NCBI GenBank assembly: GCA_012934845.2
Contig: WNNJ02001959.1
Span: 124,001 to 188,000 of the forward strand
DNA length: 64,000 nucleotides
Origin: Pomphorhynchus laevis
Lineage: Eukaryota > Acanthocephala > Palaeacanthocephala > Echinorhynchida > Pomphorhynchidae
Reading direction: 5' to 3'
Positions within the stretch are counted from its first letter, which is position 1. Each line of letters begins with the position of its first letter. Positions 32,665 to 43,899 of the stretch are shown piece by piece. The notes beneath the pieces were generated by a model. The model was not told the DNA's origin. It saw only the letters and a list, made by a program, of their open reading frames with translations, and made no database searches. A program made the position numbers and the translations under genes.

Positions 32665-35145
32665 AGATATGAACGAAAAGCGCGAAATCATGTTGACGCG
32701 GATCGGCAGAGCACGAACCCAATTGTTCTCTTTAAACGAGACGTGCAGTTTGCGAAAGAATTTGTAGGCGAGCTTGTAGATTCTAATCCTGCAATGCGTT
32801 TGTGTACTCTAATCACGCCGTCATCCATTCCACCAGATGATGCAAGTACGAGAGTTATGAAATTTCCACGTTCAATGAGACTTATTCTCTCTTCGTACTT
32901 TGCTCGTTTACGTGACTCGTGATAGTTGAAAGCTCTGGTCGCAGAGGAAAAGTACGATACGGTATTCGAAAGTACGATCGTTAATTTCGAATATCCTATT
33001 ACAGACAACATCTAGCCTTGTCTCATCATCTCGACAAGTTGTGCATTTATTAAAATTCATGTATTCATTTACAGATTCCAAAACAGGATCAATTCTGATT
33101 GCATGACAGACAGTAATTAATTCACGAACGAATAAATCCCTTATGATATCGTAGAGTATGATTTGAAAACAACCGTGTTTGCATTGTAGCAGATGTGAGA
33201 GCATTGCTTGTGGTTTGCATTCACAATATGTTGGAATATCGAGTTGCTAGGCTGTCACAGAATTCATTTGGTGTTAGTGTAGTTTTTATGATCGACTAGC
33301 AGCGCACTTAACCACGTTTATCTTCCATTTTCACATGCAAAGTTTAAGTCACACTAAACATCATGGCCCAGATTTAACCTTAATCAAGAAGGGCGTTCAG
33401 TAAAGGCTTATTCTTGATATATGAAGCTGTGTTGCAAATTTCCTTCTGACATTCCAGTAACTCATCACCATACATCACCGAGTTATACGAATCACAAAGT
33501 CTCACGGACGCATTATGATCCAATTCTGTTGTGAAACGCAATCAGCAATACCGATTCCACCAGTTTAATAAGAGAAGTACATTTTTCATATCTTCACTTA
33601 GATTCTGTGGAGTAAAAGCAGAAATGAAAACATTCATTATGACATCTTTCAGGGTTAGTAATTGTGCTTCACCGCATCTCGTTGTTCGAAGTAATTGTGG
33701 CAATTTCCATTATAGAGATTGTGTGAGGCATACATATGAAACGTGAGGATCGATCAGGCAGACTTCAATAAATCGTTCAATCAATTTTATATGTCCAGCT
33801 ACCCGGCTAGTTATAAGCTCGTTTATAAAATCATCGGCGCAAATCACAGACCCCAGAATGCTTACCCCATTATTTTATTTAAACATTATTGTGCGAGTTA
33901 TATAAGAGGATGGTTGATTTGGACGGATTTGCAACGTACTCTTAATCGGAACCATGTTTTAACACTAGATTCAATACGTTTTCAAAATCGTGCGGCAGAC
34001 CAGCAAAATATGCATATCATCGCTGCAGTACTCTTATACATTGTTCATGTACCATTCGAATATACGGTATCGATAACATCGCAAAAGCTGTCATGGCAAA
34101 ATGATCGCTTTGTGTGACTCTTTCACACGAGTACAGGTAACCACATCCTAACACAAGCAGTGCATTCGATGGGTGCTTGTTTCCAAGTACACAAGTGAAT
34201 GACGGACACGTGAAGCGCATATTATGTAAAACAACACGACGATTTGATTTATTAAAAGCGTTGTTTGCGTCGATACAAAGAAGTCCAACCTCCGAGTTGT
34301 TAGTGAATGCCTCACACAGAAAATAAATCGTGCATTCGAGACCGCTCCGTTGAGCTGCACAAAGTTGGACATTACCAGCAACGTCTTGCATATAAGATTT
34401 GATATAATGCAATATTAGTTTCCATATTATACGATGAATAATTGACAAAACTTATGGGAGGTATTCCCCCATTTTTCTTCAACATAGCACCTAGACGACA
34501 AGCAACCATAGCTTCGATGATAGCAATGGAACATTCACAGTAGCTATTCTAATCGCAAGAGCTGCAAGGGCATCATCTAATCCTTCGAATGTTTACCAAA
34601 TAAAGTTAACATTTGCCTCGAAAATTTGGCATCCAGACAAAAGAGACATCAGATCCTGCTGTTGTCAACGCTGATTGGACAATAGCTGCAGTATATATTT
34701 CAAATAAACTCGTGAAATGATGCGGAACTGCTTCAGGAAGTGGATATTTAAGAAGTACGTCAGGATTCATGACTAACGGTGAGAGATGCAAATTATGTAT
34801 GTGATCTTTAATCGTAGTAGTACCACTTACATAATCATGGGGCAGTTTTCCTTCGAATTCCTGACCTCCAAACGGGCAGGTAGTTTCAATCAGTTTTCCA
34901 TTTTGCATAAGGCCTCAATATCTGTTTTTCCAATCAGTGATTGTACCTTTTCGATTTCAAAGTTGAAACGTAATTGCAAGGTATTCGCCACATCAAATAG
35001 TGCGTCGATTTCGCCTATCATTTACATAATTAATCTCCTCTCTAATGTTTTTCAAGTCACTACGATTTTTCGGCAAGGAATCTGCGGTATAATGCATCGT
35101 GAAAAGATTGTTAAAAACTTAAGCTCATTGGGTGAAGACTGATAC
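32665..35145 (-). mobile_element. LINE with RT and restriction-like endonuclease, copy C1
   Basis: Reading right to left: a pre-RT segment (34908-34606, SPLVMNPDVLLKYPLPEAVP, IVQSALTTAGSDV), RT (34448-34017: GLLCIDANNAFNKSNRRV as motif A, CERVTQSDHFAMTAFAML for the EGVTQGDPLAM motif), a degenerate middle, then the nuclease (33204-32908: LLQCKHGCFQIILYDIIRD, RLDVVCNRIFE; 33011-32688: RKRAKYEERISLIERGNF). It is the same domain order as the LINEs at 8.6-11.1 kb, but here the RT is visible. Frame changes throughout show it is dead. The 5' end is not defined. Confidence 0.75.
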
Positions 35146-36364
35146 TCTTTTCAGATAAATTTCGTCAATTGTGCATTTTCGGCCCTAAAAGGATCATCAC
35201 ACATAAGTTCAGAATAGTTATGAGTGACTGATGGATTTTTATTTTTACGATTCGGTGCACGACAATCAATGGATGTCCGCGAACCATATCTTCTTCTTTT
35301 GACTTTTTCTGTGTTTTAGCGGGGTTGGCTTAACACATTAAATAAGGTATCACGGGATTATTTTTGTTTATGCTAGACACAACACACTAGGTGTTGCTGC
35401 AATGTCCGCGAACCATATGTTGTAATTGCTTAAAGCGTAAATTGAAACTCTGAACAAATGGTAGGCTGGATGAACTAATGCCAGAAGCTAAATCTATTCA
35501 ATACTGTATGGTATATTGTAATAAGTTGAATAATCAGAACTTTTAACTGATTTGTGATCACTTATATCTTTAAATGAAGAACACTCTGAATAATAAAATA
35601 ATTATGATATTTTTAATAATAAAATGTATATAACAATCTACTCTATATTCATTTAAAGATATAAGGCAATAAATTACAATAAATAGTGTATTAATTAGGA
35701 AATGGATTGTATGCATATTTGTTCATTTATTAATAAATAAACAAAATTATAAAAAAATGATTTAAAATACATTTTAAAATACAAGATTGATTGAAAAAAT
35801 AATATTTAAAAATTAATATTTGATTTAATATTTCTCGTTATTCATTCAGATATGTATCTTTATTATAATATATTTTTATTTAGTTACCCAGAAGAAGAAA
35901 AATCGATGCTTCAAATGTATACGCAAGCTATAATTGTTGGATAATAAAAAAGAACCGTTAATCATAAAAACATTTTCTTTTACTAGATTCATTGATAGAT
36001 TCCAGGAACATAACTTTTTAAATCAGGCAAAAGCTTGAATTTCAAGTTTTGTTGAGAACATTTTTAGACAAAATTTGACACTAACAAGCCAATTTAATTT
36101 TATGAGATTTAAATTGTGAAATTAATGATTTGGTCAAATCCAATTGCATGATTGTTCTTCAAAGAATAAGATAAAATTAACGCATTTCAAAATCATTAAA
36201 ATTTCTTTCTTGAATATCCGTAAATTAAGCCAAATTTTAGTGGAGTGTCTTAAACAGCAAGCTATAAGCATAAATTTGATAACTTAGGATATATTTATTC
36301 ATCACCTGATTGGGTCGAAAAAAGTAGTATATTCATGCACTGTTTAATTAATGATTTTTAAAGG
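35146..36364. other. AT-rich spacer
   Basis: No gene is supported. A short stretch (ccgcgaaccatat) occurs at 35278 and 35407, so a small repeat may be present. Confidence 0.5.
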
Positions 36365-37420
36365 GTATATCCAGTTATATCCGTCCCCCGTTTACTTATT
36401 AGTAACAATTATCAGTATCATTCTGCGATATAGTCTTCTGAATAGAAGTCTTTTGAATACAAAACCACTGGTCATCTATGCTAGGAGAATAGCTGTTGTA
36501 AATTGAGCTGTGGCGTGCAGATGATTTAGCCACGAGGAATCTGCTTTATATATGTAATAGATTCTAGTCGCTCGACGTCTGGCAATCACTGATGCGAAAG
36601 TGACCTCGTGTAATCTAGCAACTATTCGATACATAAATAAGCATCCAATAATGGATCACCAGTCCCGATTTCAATCGATCTTAATGATCCCGTACGATAC
36701 AATATATATAAAGATGTTGGTAGAACTGCCGTCTGTGACCAAAGATTGATCCATAATTTAAATTTGCAAAGGTTATAACAGTACGCAACAGCAAATCGTT
36801 ACTTTTATTTTTACGTTTCACCCACTAATGGGCTTCTTCAGAATATTGTGCTTTTATATATAACTTTTATGTTTTATAATATATATAATGGTTGTGCATG
36901 GATGTGCAGAGTAAACAACGGTTTAGATTTTTTTACGAAATGCGCATTTATAGAAAATGGTTTGCTTGATAGACTAATATTTGATTCAAACAGACATCAT
37001 GTCACTTCTAGATATGTATATAATAAACGGGGGAAACTGACATGACTGGGTATTGGAAACCATCACAGTCCATCAGCAATCAAATCCCTAGACCGGTTTC
37101 TATTTATTGAGCTTTATCAGTAGGGTCCAGATTTTAAGATTGTTCAGAGATCCTCCACCACTGTTAAGAAGGCTTCATCACAAGGACGATTATTACAAGA
37201 CGACCTTCGAGTTTACAGGCGATCACAAAAGTGATTCGGCAGTATATTATATGAATATTATTGCAGCCTGACCCGGATCGCAGAGCGATACTGCATTATA
37301 ATTGTAACTAATAAGTAGGCAGGGGAAACGGACATAATTGGGAATTGGAAACCATCACAGTCCATCAGCAATCAAATCCCTATATCGGTTTCTGCTTATT
37401 GAGCTATGATTGTTTTACGC
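36365..37420. repeat. Repeat element with inverted ends and an internal direct repeat
   Basis: The left end (tacttattagtaacaatt at 36395) is the reverse complement of aattgtaactaataagta near 37298. A roughly 90-bp segment with ggaaaccatcacagtccatc, agcaatcaaatccct and cggtttct is present directly twice, at about 37020-37112 and 37312-37405. There is no convincing ORF. It also contains the hammerhead-like site at 36803-36848. It may be a foldback element related to those at 38.6-41.8 kb. Confidence 0.6.
36803..36848 (-). ncRNA. Hammerhead-like site, stem I degenerate
   Basis: On the minus strand: CTGAAGA (36841-36835), an extra A, GCCCA-ttag-TGGGT (five pairs), GAAA (36819-36816), then CGTA. 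Stem II pairs with a sequence wholly different from the site at 31649. Stem I is weak (two pairs, then a mismatch). Confidence 0.25.
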
Positions 37421-37726
37421 TCATAGCAATAAAATAAATAAAATAGCAAAAGTTTATAAAGTTTATTCCTAATCAACAATAGATACTCGTTGCTCATTTT
37501 TCTAACTTCTCAAAACTGCCTATCGATTTGAGAATAACAATATCGACGATTCAAAAATTTGCTTCATAAATCAATTACAGCTAATTCAAAATTATCACGC
37601 GATGAGTAATCGTTGTACGGTTTGAATATTGTACAACGAATATTGTATTTTCAAGTATTAGATGATGCTTGAAAATTTAGTAGACAAAACAAGAATTTTT
37701 AGTTTTTGAATGAGTAATCTTTGTAG

Positions 37727-38362
37727 GGTGTAAATGGTTTAAATTTTGGTAGACAAAAAAACGTACAATTTTCAGTCATCGCTGATGAAGACAGTGTTGT
37801 AAGGAATTTGGAAATGCTTAATAAAAATTTGAACAGGTTGTTTATTACACTTAATGTGATACTTCTTTTGATTGGAATTATGATTACCATAAGTGTGGCC
37901 ATTCGCGTTATCTTATTCAAAAATAAGTCGAATTTGGTTTTCGATATTTCAATAAGTACACTCGAAGTATTTGTGCCAAGTCTCGGAATACTCATTGCCA
38001 AAAGAGTAAGGAGGCATTCATTAAAGAATAAAATTTTGTTGCTCATATACAACACGGCTCTGCTTGCTCTTATTGTCGTTTATTTCGTTCCATTCGTTGA
38101 GCTACTGTCAAAATATCAATATAGGAAAACCGAGAATGATTTCATTGCGAAAAATAAAAAGCTTGTTGAATCTCAACTCTATTGCACATCTGTATCGAGA
38201 AACTACACAAGGAAGGATCTATGCTACCCACATATACATTTGTTGATAGAAATAACTGTTTATTTCATATTTGTGTCGATTTTGATAAAAATTGCTGCTG
38301 GCTACTGTTCAATACGAGGACTTTGCAATCTCAATCAGAATTCAAAACCGAGCAAAGACTGA
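37727..38362 (+). CDS. Predicted multi-pass membrane protein, likely last exon
   Basis: From the first ATG at 37814 the frame gives 182 aa. The frame is open upstream to 37727, where it meets tttgtag, a possible splice acceptor (in-frame extension GVNGLNFGRQKNVQF, VIADEDSVVRN). A second acceptor-like site (ttttcag) ends at 37775. Four hydrophobic segments are seen at about residues 10-34 (LFITLNVILLLIGIMITI), 43-63, 73-96 (ILLLIYNTALLALIVVYF) and 146-168 (LLIEITVYFIFVSILIKI). A loop with two Cys separates the third and fourth. This gives a tetraspan-like topology without the tetraspanin CCG motif. The family is unknown. Which start is real needs a transcript. Confidence 0.5.
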   Translation, partial: GVNGLNFGRQKNVQFSVIADEDSVVRNLEMLNKNLNRLFITLNVILLLIGIMITISVAIRVILFKNKSNLVFDISISTLEVFVPSLGILIAKRVRRHSLKNKILLLIYNTALLALIVVYFVPFVELLSKYQYRKTENDFIAKNKKLVESQLYCTSVSRNYTRKDLCYPHIHLLIEITVYFIFVSILIKIAAGYCSIRGLCNLNQNSKPSKD

Positions 38363-39403
38363 TTTAGCGACAAACGCACATCGTGGGAATCGAATACCCT
38401 GCTTGTTCTTGCTTAATATGCTCTTTAATACTAGTTTGATATAATAGACTAAATAAATCATAAAATATTTCTTTTTGTGCATTTTATAATGGTTTTTTGA
38501 TATCAAAAAGGTTAACATCCGTTTATAAAACATAAGCTATGTAGGGCGATGTTTGCCAGTATTTGGAAACTTTTGTTCTTGATAAGTTACTTGAATTAAA
38601 TATATCATAATATTAGTTTCAAAATGTAAATATACAATTATTTGTATTTTAAGTTAATTTAATTGTGCAGTCATTGTTACAATTGAAATTTTTGATGACA
38701 CTGCACTTGCTTCAATGCTATAAGCCAACAGCAGTACGGCTACATTTCCGTATTGGTGGACCTCATCAGCTACTGATCCAATACCTACGTTTCCATCAAT
38801 CCTATAAGCCAACAGCAGTACGGCTACATTAATAAACTAACATCAGTACAGCTGTTGGCTCAACAGCAGTACAGCTCAATCATATAAGCCAACAGCAGTA
38901 CGGCTACATTACTAAGCTAACAGCAGTACAGCTGTTGGCTTAACAGAATGCAGCTCAATCCTATAAGGCAACAGCAATACATCTACATTTCAGTATTGGT
39001 GGACCTCATCACCTACTGATAATACCTAAGTTTCACGTTCCAGTCATTTTAATGTTGGCTGACAATCACTCGACTCGTCTGATTTGTTTTTAATTAAATT
39101 GAATGAAAGACTCGTCTTACATTTTGAAATCAGATAGGATTAAAGCAACACATTAATAATCCTATTTACAGCGGAATGTAGGTTTACATGTCTCTGAGGC
39201 AAATACTATGTCACTTCATTTTGCTTCAATCCTATAAGTCTACAGCAGTACGCTACATTTCAGTATTGGTGGATCTCATCAGCTACTGATCCAATACCTA
39301 CATTTACATCAATCATATAAGCCTGCATTAATACGAAAGTCTTTTAATAAATCTAAATGCCAATAAAGAAGACGAGTCTAGTGATCGTCAGCCAGTATTA
39401 AAA

Positions 39404-39453
39404 GGATCGAAATGTGAAACGTATGTATTGTGGATCAGTAGCTGATAAAGTCC
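39404..39453 (+). ncRNA. Hammerhead-like type II fold in foldback arm (first copy)
   Basis: GGATC, GAAA (39409-39412), stem III ATGT-gaa-ACGT, A at the cleavage position (39423), hairpin TATTG…CAGTA, then CTGATAA and AGTCC. The CTGATGA box is changed (G to A), so this copy should be inactive. Stem III keeps pairing through a U-G wobble. Confidence 0.25.
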
Positions 39454-39676
39454 ATCAATAATTAAATGTAGCGTACTGCTGTTGACTTAAGAGATTAAAG
39501 CAATGTGCAGTGTCATCAAAAATTTCAATTGTCGACATACGATTGAAATTCAATTTCAACAGACGAGTCGAGTGATCGTCAGACAACATTAAAAAGGATC
39601 GAAATGTGAATTGACAACAGACGATTGAAATTCAATTTCAACAGACGAGTCGAGTGATCGTCAGCCAACATTAAAA

Positions 39677-39726
39677 GGATCGAAACGTGAAACGTATGTA
39701 TTGTGGATCAGTAGCTGATGCAGTCC
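39677..39726 (+). ncRNA. Hammerhead-like type II fold in foldback arm (second copy)
   Basis: GGATC (39677-39681), GAAA (39682-39685), stem III ACGT-gaa-ACGT (39685-39695), A at the cleavage position (39696), hairpin TATTG-tggat-CAGTA, then CTGATGC and AGTCC. The last core base is C instead of A. Stem II has four pairs. Confidence 0.3.
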
Positions 39727-39839
39727 ACCAATAATTAAATGTAGCGTACTGCTGTTGGCTTATAGATAGGATTGAAGCAACGTTCAATGTCATCAAAAAT
39801 TTCAATTGTAACAATGGCTGCATAATTAAATTAACATAA

Positions 39840-40564
39840 AATTAGGAAGCAAACTATTGATGAATAATTTTAAAACCTATAATTATTAAACTCTGTATTT
39901 GAAAGGTAATCACCGACGCTTTCGTTTAGTAAATATCTATTCTCCATAATCATCTCGTAAAAAAGTGATTAAAAGTGATTTGTAAATGATAGCTGCTATG
40001 CACCACGCATCATATGTGCCAATAAGCAAAGTGGTCATTCTCACACTTAGACATCTATTTCCTATCGGGAATGGATTAAATAAGTTTTTATTTTTTAAGT
40101 ATTCTGTTTTTGAAAAACAATTTATGGAAAGTATAACTCATCCCTAAAAGATGTAATGCATTGAATTTTTGAAGAAATATTTAAATTGTGTATAAAAATT
40201 ACAAATTATTTACAGTCGATATAAAGGTCGTAATACTAAAAGATAAATATGATATAAAAATGATATCGCATTTGTGAGTCATATGCTTCACTAAATCTTC
40301 ATAATAAATCCACATGATTTTCAAACAAATTGACATTGATTAAAATTTTTAAATTCAAACATATCGACATTGATTTTTTATACAGATGGTAAATTTTTCA
40401 AACTTACAATATGTGTCAGAGCAAAATGGCACACAACCATTGAAACTTGTGTAAGAATTTAAAAGGCCGTGGAAGCATGGAATGCAGTAGATCAATAAAC
40501 GTTTGTAACACTACGAATGACTTTAACGATGAGTTAATACTTCTTTAGATAGCGCAATATTTAT
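39840..40564. other. AT-rich spacer
   Basis: No gene, RNA gene or known repeat is seen. Confidence 0.5.
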
Positions 40565-40720
40565 TTAAAGGCAATTACTTATTAGTCAATTCATAAAAAA
40601 TGATTTTTATTTAAAATTCTAATTTCATGCAAATTAAATAAAACCTTATTTAATTATTTAGAATTTATTTTATCATCATTTTTAATTTATAAAATACGTA
40701 GACTCAGTTAGATGATCTGA
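40565..40720 (+). mobile_element. PLE 3' region fragment
   Basis: Shares ttagtcaattcataaaaa with PLE copy A (17108) and ends gtagactcagttagatgat, the same 3' end as copies A and C. The structured part is missing. Confidence 0.65.
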
Positions 40721-41325
40721 TTATCTGTTTTATGCAATTCTTCATCATTGTTTTAATTCACTAAGAGTTACTTGATTAATCATGGCCATTAATCATGGTC
40801 ACTGAGGACACATTATTTCACTGAAGGTGAAATATGTTATTAAGATCCGGCTAGCGGATCACACACATAAGGTAGGTTTCTAATTGATCGTTAGAAAACG
40901 ATCGCCAACCGAAATTAATATACAACAATGTATATCTACAACACTGGAGCAGCCATCCAAGTAGATGTAGCGTTCAATGAAGATACAGACGTCCTGAGTT
41001 CAAAGACGATAAGCATCCGCGTCCATAGTAAGCAGATAATAAGGGTCAAAACGTGAAACGTAGGTCTGGGTCACAGTTGATGAGAACTACCTAGGCTGAT
41101 TAGTAGCGTCATGCTGTATCAAGAATAGGAACAACACATGTTATTGAAATATCGTGCCACAATCAGAATAATAGTTTATTATATTTCAAATAAAGTTGTA
41201 ACCGATATGTGTTAGGATAACTGGGAAATGTAGTTTATATTCTAAAGTTTTAAATTTAGTCTATATTCTTAAGTTTATATTCTAAAGATTTCGGTATTGT
41301 GAATATTGCATACACGAGCCGCTAT

Positions 41326-41763
41326 TCTTCACTGGTCGGTTTGATATTATCCTCGTGTGGTTGTTTAAATCCTATCAGCATCACTGTACACTACAATCAG
41401 CGTGGGTGGACCTCGTCAGCAGTGAGCCCACGCCTACATTTCGTGTTTCGGTTCTTTTACTGCTTCTGCTGATTCCTTGTATCGAATTTCTTAAAATCGG
41501 TATGTGGTGAGTTCGAATTGTGAATAATAGTTACCGCCCACACCAAATATAGAACACATTAATTGTGTAATTTGGTATATAAGCTAAATTTAAACCAGCA
41601 TTTCGGCGACAAGGAATCAGCAGAAGCAGTAAAAGGACCGAAACACGAAATGTAGCCGTGGGATCACTGCTGATGAGGTCCACCCATGCTGATTGTAGTG
41701 TACAGTGATGCTGATAGAATTTAAACAACCACACGAGGATAATATCAAACCGACCAGTGAAGA
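41326..41763. repeat. Foldback element with arms of about 165 bp
   Basis: The left arm from 41326 (tcttcactggtcggtttgat, then tatcagcatcactgtacact) is the complement of the right arm ending at 41763, with few mismatches; the centre is about 100 bp. The 12-mer agatttcggtat lies at 41287 and again at 41761, close to but not exactly flanking the element, so it may be a relic of the target site. There is no ORF. Confidence 0.85.
41635..41681 (+). ncRNA. Candidate type II hammerhead fold in foldback arm, core intact
   Basis: GGACC (41635-41639) pairs with GGTCC (41677-41681) as stem II, with no extra base. GAAA (41640-41643) is followed by stem III ACA…TGT (41643-41653) and A at the cleavage position (41654). 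A hairpin GTG-ggat-CAC with a mismatch nearer its base is stem I, then CTGATGA (41670-41676). The other arm of the same element carries CTGACGA, a change at the one core position that may vary. Confidence 0.4.
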
Positions 41764-43396
41764 TTTCGGTATATTAAAGGCACAAGTTTCATTCACAATA
41801 AAAAAACAGAAAATATTTACAATACTTTTTCATTTGAAAAAGTTACTTTTTCATTTCAAAAATACTATTGAAGATAAAAAAATAAACAATATAAAAATAT
41901 ATTTTTAAGGAGAGTGAGACCATTCCGCGTGAATTTCTTGTAAAACATGTAAGCCAAACGCGTACATGTATATTTATATATACATTATATATTTAATATA
42001 TATTATTATATATACATTATTTTTTATATATTTTTATATTAAAAATATGTTTTTAGTAAATATACTTTTATTGTTTATTTTTATCTTTATTGTAAGTTAT
42101 TTAAAGTATTGCTTACATATTACTTTAAAAAGTAAAAGTTTTGGGAAAAAATCAAAATGCATTAAAATTTATTTAATTTCATCAATCACACTTACGCTCA
42201 TAAATATAATAAAAATATTAAAATCAACTGTTTGATATCCACTCAAGTTTCTCTTTGTCATTCCATGTTTCGATCACTTCAGCAATTGATGGAAACACCT
42301 TAAATAAATGTAGCGATTGAATGCTTAGTCAAATTTAATCAAATTATAGTTTGAAACTAATGGTGACGTAAACTACCGGTGGAGGAGCCTGCGCTTAGTG
42401 ATTTTCTTCAGAGGTTTACTGAGGATTAAGTACTCTGGAAGTTTTGTAGCTACAGGGTCACACTGATTAGACAACCCTGTAGTAATGAGTAGACTAAGAT
42501 CGACACGCATCATTGGGGGGGGCTAGACGTCTGTGGTGGGCGCATTCCGGGTTAAGCTTCACGACGAAGGTTGTAAAAAACTATTCAGGGTTATATTTCC
42601 CTGTTCGTGTTAATTAAAAAAAGTAGTATGGAATTATAGTTTATTTCCATAATGTAATGTAAAGTTATTTTTCAGTTTGTAAATAACCAAATCTCAATAA
42701 AAATATAAAATCATTTATAAAAATACAACTTTAAATTATTAGATATCGTAAAATTTAAAAAAAACTAATTTTGTGGCTAATTTTCGTCATTTAGACGTAT
42801 ATTAAAATATATTAAAATATTTTAATTATAATATAATTAATTATATTAAATGTTAAATACTAATGTATTATCAATTATTAAAAGTATACGTTATTCAGTT
42901 CATGCCCATACCGGCCTAAGAAGAAAATACCGACCAAACAAGGGAATTACATTTTATTAAAGTAGATTATTAAACATAGTCGTCCTGTCTCGTAAATAAT
43001 TGGATTATGGAAAAGTTGTATTACCGTACCGATAACATGTGCTACCACTCTATATGAAAAGCATCTTCAAATACCTCGTGATTCAAGATTGATTTGTTTG
43101 ATTTTCTTGAAATTGTCACCAAAATAATTAATTACTTATCAGCAAAAACTTAATATGTATTCTTAAAAATTTGAAGAAAAAACGCTTAAAAATTAGCATG
43201 TAAAGTTTATTTTGATATTCTATTAAAAGCTTTCTCATATTTTAAGATTATAAACAAAAAGTGCGTTTTCTTCAATGTGAGTTTTTAATATAAAATCTGT
43301 TAATTAAGATAATTTATTAATATTTATCGGTATAATTGATAATATATCCTTATTAAATATTTTTTAAATTAGTCATCCCTACTATAATATTTTTAT
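41764..43396. other. AT-rich spacer with one GC-richer patch
   Basis: No gene is supported. Low-complexity AT runs at 41960-42080. The patch 42360-42610 is GC-richer and contains ctacagggt/accctgtag (42450-42458, 42474-42482), but no frame or known repeat. Confidence 0.5.
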
Positions 43397-43638
43397 TTCA
43401 TTTTTGGTGAAAATATAATTATAGACACGAGTATTTTTAATTTTACAATTTCTTTATTTCTTTTTTTTGCTTTCCACTGTTTATCTTTTTCAATCATACA
43501 TTGAATCCAGTGTATGTTTGAAAAGTGTATCACATCCAATGTATGCTTGAAAAGGACACACAACCGAAAGCTAGCAAATAAATAAATTGTAAAATTAAAA
43601 ATACTCGTGTCTATAATTTTATTTTCACCAAAATGAAA
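43397..43638. repeat. Short foldback repeat
   Basis: Arms of about 62 bp at 43397-43459 and 43577-43638 (tatagacacgagtattttta and complement). The centre holds two direct copies of a segment with ccaatgtatgcttgaaaagg and, at the right arm, accgaaagctagc. There is no ORF. Confidence 0.75.
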
Positions 43639-43899
43639 CAAGTTAAGTTCGACACGAATGCAATTCTCAAATATAATATTTTCAATTTGACATTTCAATG
43701 ATTTTTAAATAAAAATGAAATTATTTAATAACACGAATATCTTATAACAAAGTGTTTATTACATGTGTATTCCTTAGTGGATAGTCTTTCTCGAATACCG
43801 TGTGAATGAAAATGATTAAAATTAAAATGATATTTTTTAAATGTTGTTGAAACCATTTTTATATTTTGATTATAGCTACTAGTCAAAATAATACTAGCC
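43639..43899. other. Spacer, no gene seen
   Basis: Nothing is recognised. Confidence 0.5.

Larger units (their letters stand above)
38649..39839. repeat. Foldback element with long composite inverted arms
   Basis: The left end (gttaatttaattgtgcag, cattgttacaattgaaattt at 38653) is mirrored at the right end (aaatttcaattgtaacaatg at 39797 and on to 39839). Inside, the unit containing ataagccaacagcagtac, ggtggacctcatcag, tactgatcc and ttaatgttggctgac occurs several times on the left (from 38719, 38810, 38880, 38960, 39230) and inverted on the right (39370, 39570, 39640). There is no ORF. Related single units lie near 40990-41120 and in the element at 41326-41763. Confidence 0.8.

Noticed and set aside
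33531-34117. Plus-strand frames of 71 and 124 codons, the first repeated at 50390
   Set aside because: They are antisense to the LINE copies C1 and C2; the repetition comes from the duplicated LINE, not from a gene.
42253-42290. Minus-strand CTGAAG…GATC-GAAAC
   Set aside because: Stem II is just the four-base palindrome and the CTGANGA box is broken; too weak to call.
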